The position numbers and the translations under genes are program-made. From Amaurobius ferox (Eukaryota > Arthropoda > Arachnida > Araneae > Amaurobiidae), in assembly GCA_951213105.1 (NCBI GenBank), contig OX578149.1, positions 1,426,001-1,490,000 on the forward strand: DNA of 64,000 nt, read 5' to 3'. Shown piece after piece: positions 63,693 to 64,000 of this stretch. The notes beneath the pieces are model-generated. The model saw only the letters and a list, made by a program, of their open reading frames with translations, made no database searches and was not told where the DNA came from. Numbering within the stretch: the first letter of the stretch is position 1; each line of letters opens with the position of its first letter.

Positions 63693-64000
63693 TTGGGAAA
63701 TGTTAGTGTCATGTGGACATAAAATTTGGTACACAGAAGCTTCAGAACCCTGGAAGGTGCACTTTGACATTAGTTTTTTAGAATTCACATTATATATTTT
63801 TTTAAATACATTGAATTTTGCATATTTTAAATTATGTAATACTTTTTTCATCGCATCCAAAAAACTAAAATTAGCACAACTTCACAGTTTTGCAAAATGT
63901 CTCACACATATTTTGCTATTCTAACAAAAAAAAAAAAACTGATTTCATAAGTAATTTTAATTTTGGTGATTTATTAAATGTTCGCATTTAGTGATTGCTG

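Overview
The window is eukaryotic, AT-rich and intron-dominated. Its only recognisable host gene is the middle part of INTS3 (Integrator complex subunit 3), read on the + strand. Ten coding exons (153-62713) join without a gap into about 362 residues that follow animal INTS3 collinearly. All splice phases agree and every junction is AG/GT. The gene starts before and ends after the window. The mariner, gypsy, RNase H LINE and tRNA-SINE content suggests an arthropod, possibly an arachnid; the species is not determinable from this sequence alone.

Exon sequence totals only about 1.1 kb. The rest is intron, heavily filled with mobile and repetitive DNA. By intron: (a) 429-7660 holds a tRNA-SINE, a foldback MITE (2108-2971) and a 2.25 kb DD41D Tc1/mariner element (3122-5369), the latter two sharing the terminus CAGGGTGTCCC and sitting in TA-repeat DNA; (b) 7728-21444 holds a dead Ty3/gypsy element (9335-14859) broken by two 5S-rRNA-headed SINEs and flanked by an unusual 81-83 bp direct duplication, then a nested cluster of SINEs and a 5'-truncated but intact-ORF LINE (17442-20724); (c) 24376-32064 holds a DD34D mariner (24667-25989), a gypsy integrase remnant and SINE fragments; (d) 32163-43208 holds a Tc1-like foldback element (32725-34090), a 5.5 kb foldback element (34429-39899) with nine-unit inverted satellite arrays and a broken USP-like cysteine-peptidase gene, and a 300 bp inverted repeat with a SINE in one arm; (e) 43257-57912 holds an old hAT-like or unclassified element and a 207-bp tandem array of about 28 units (50165-55965); (f) the last introns hold minisatellites, SINE debris and a (TA)n tract.

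The most interesting items are the foldback element carrying a USP-like peptidase; a composite SINE whose head is 5S rRNA fused to a box-B-less tRNA-like head, with a body shared with the local tRNA-SINE; a SINE-LINE chimera consistent with template jumping; the long duplication around the gypsy element; and the two-variant 207-bp array. None interrupts an INTS3 exon, so the host gene looks functional with heavily loaded introns. No rRNA gene, true tRNA gene or CRISPR is supported.
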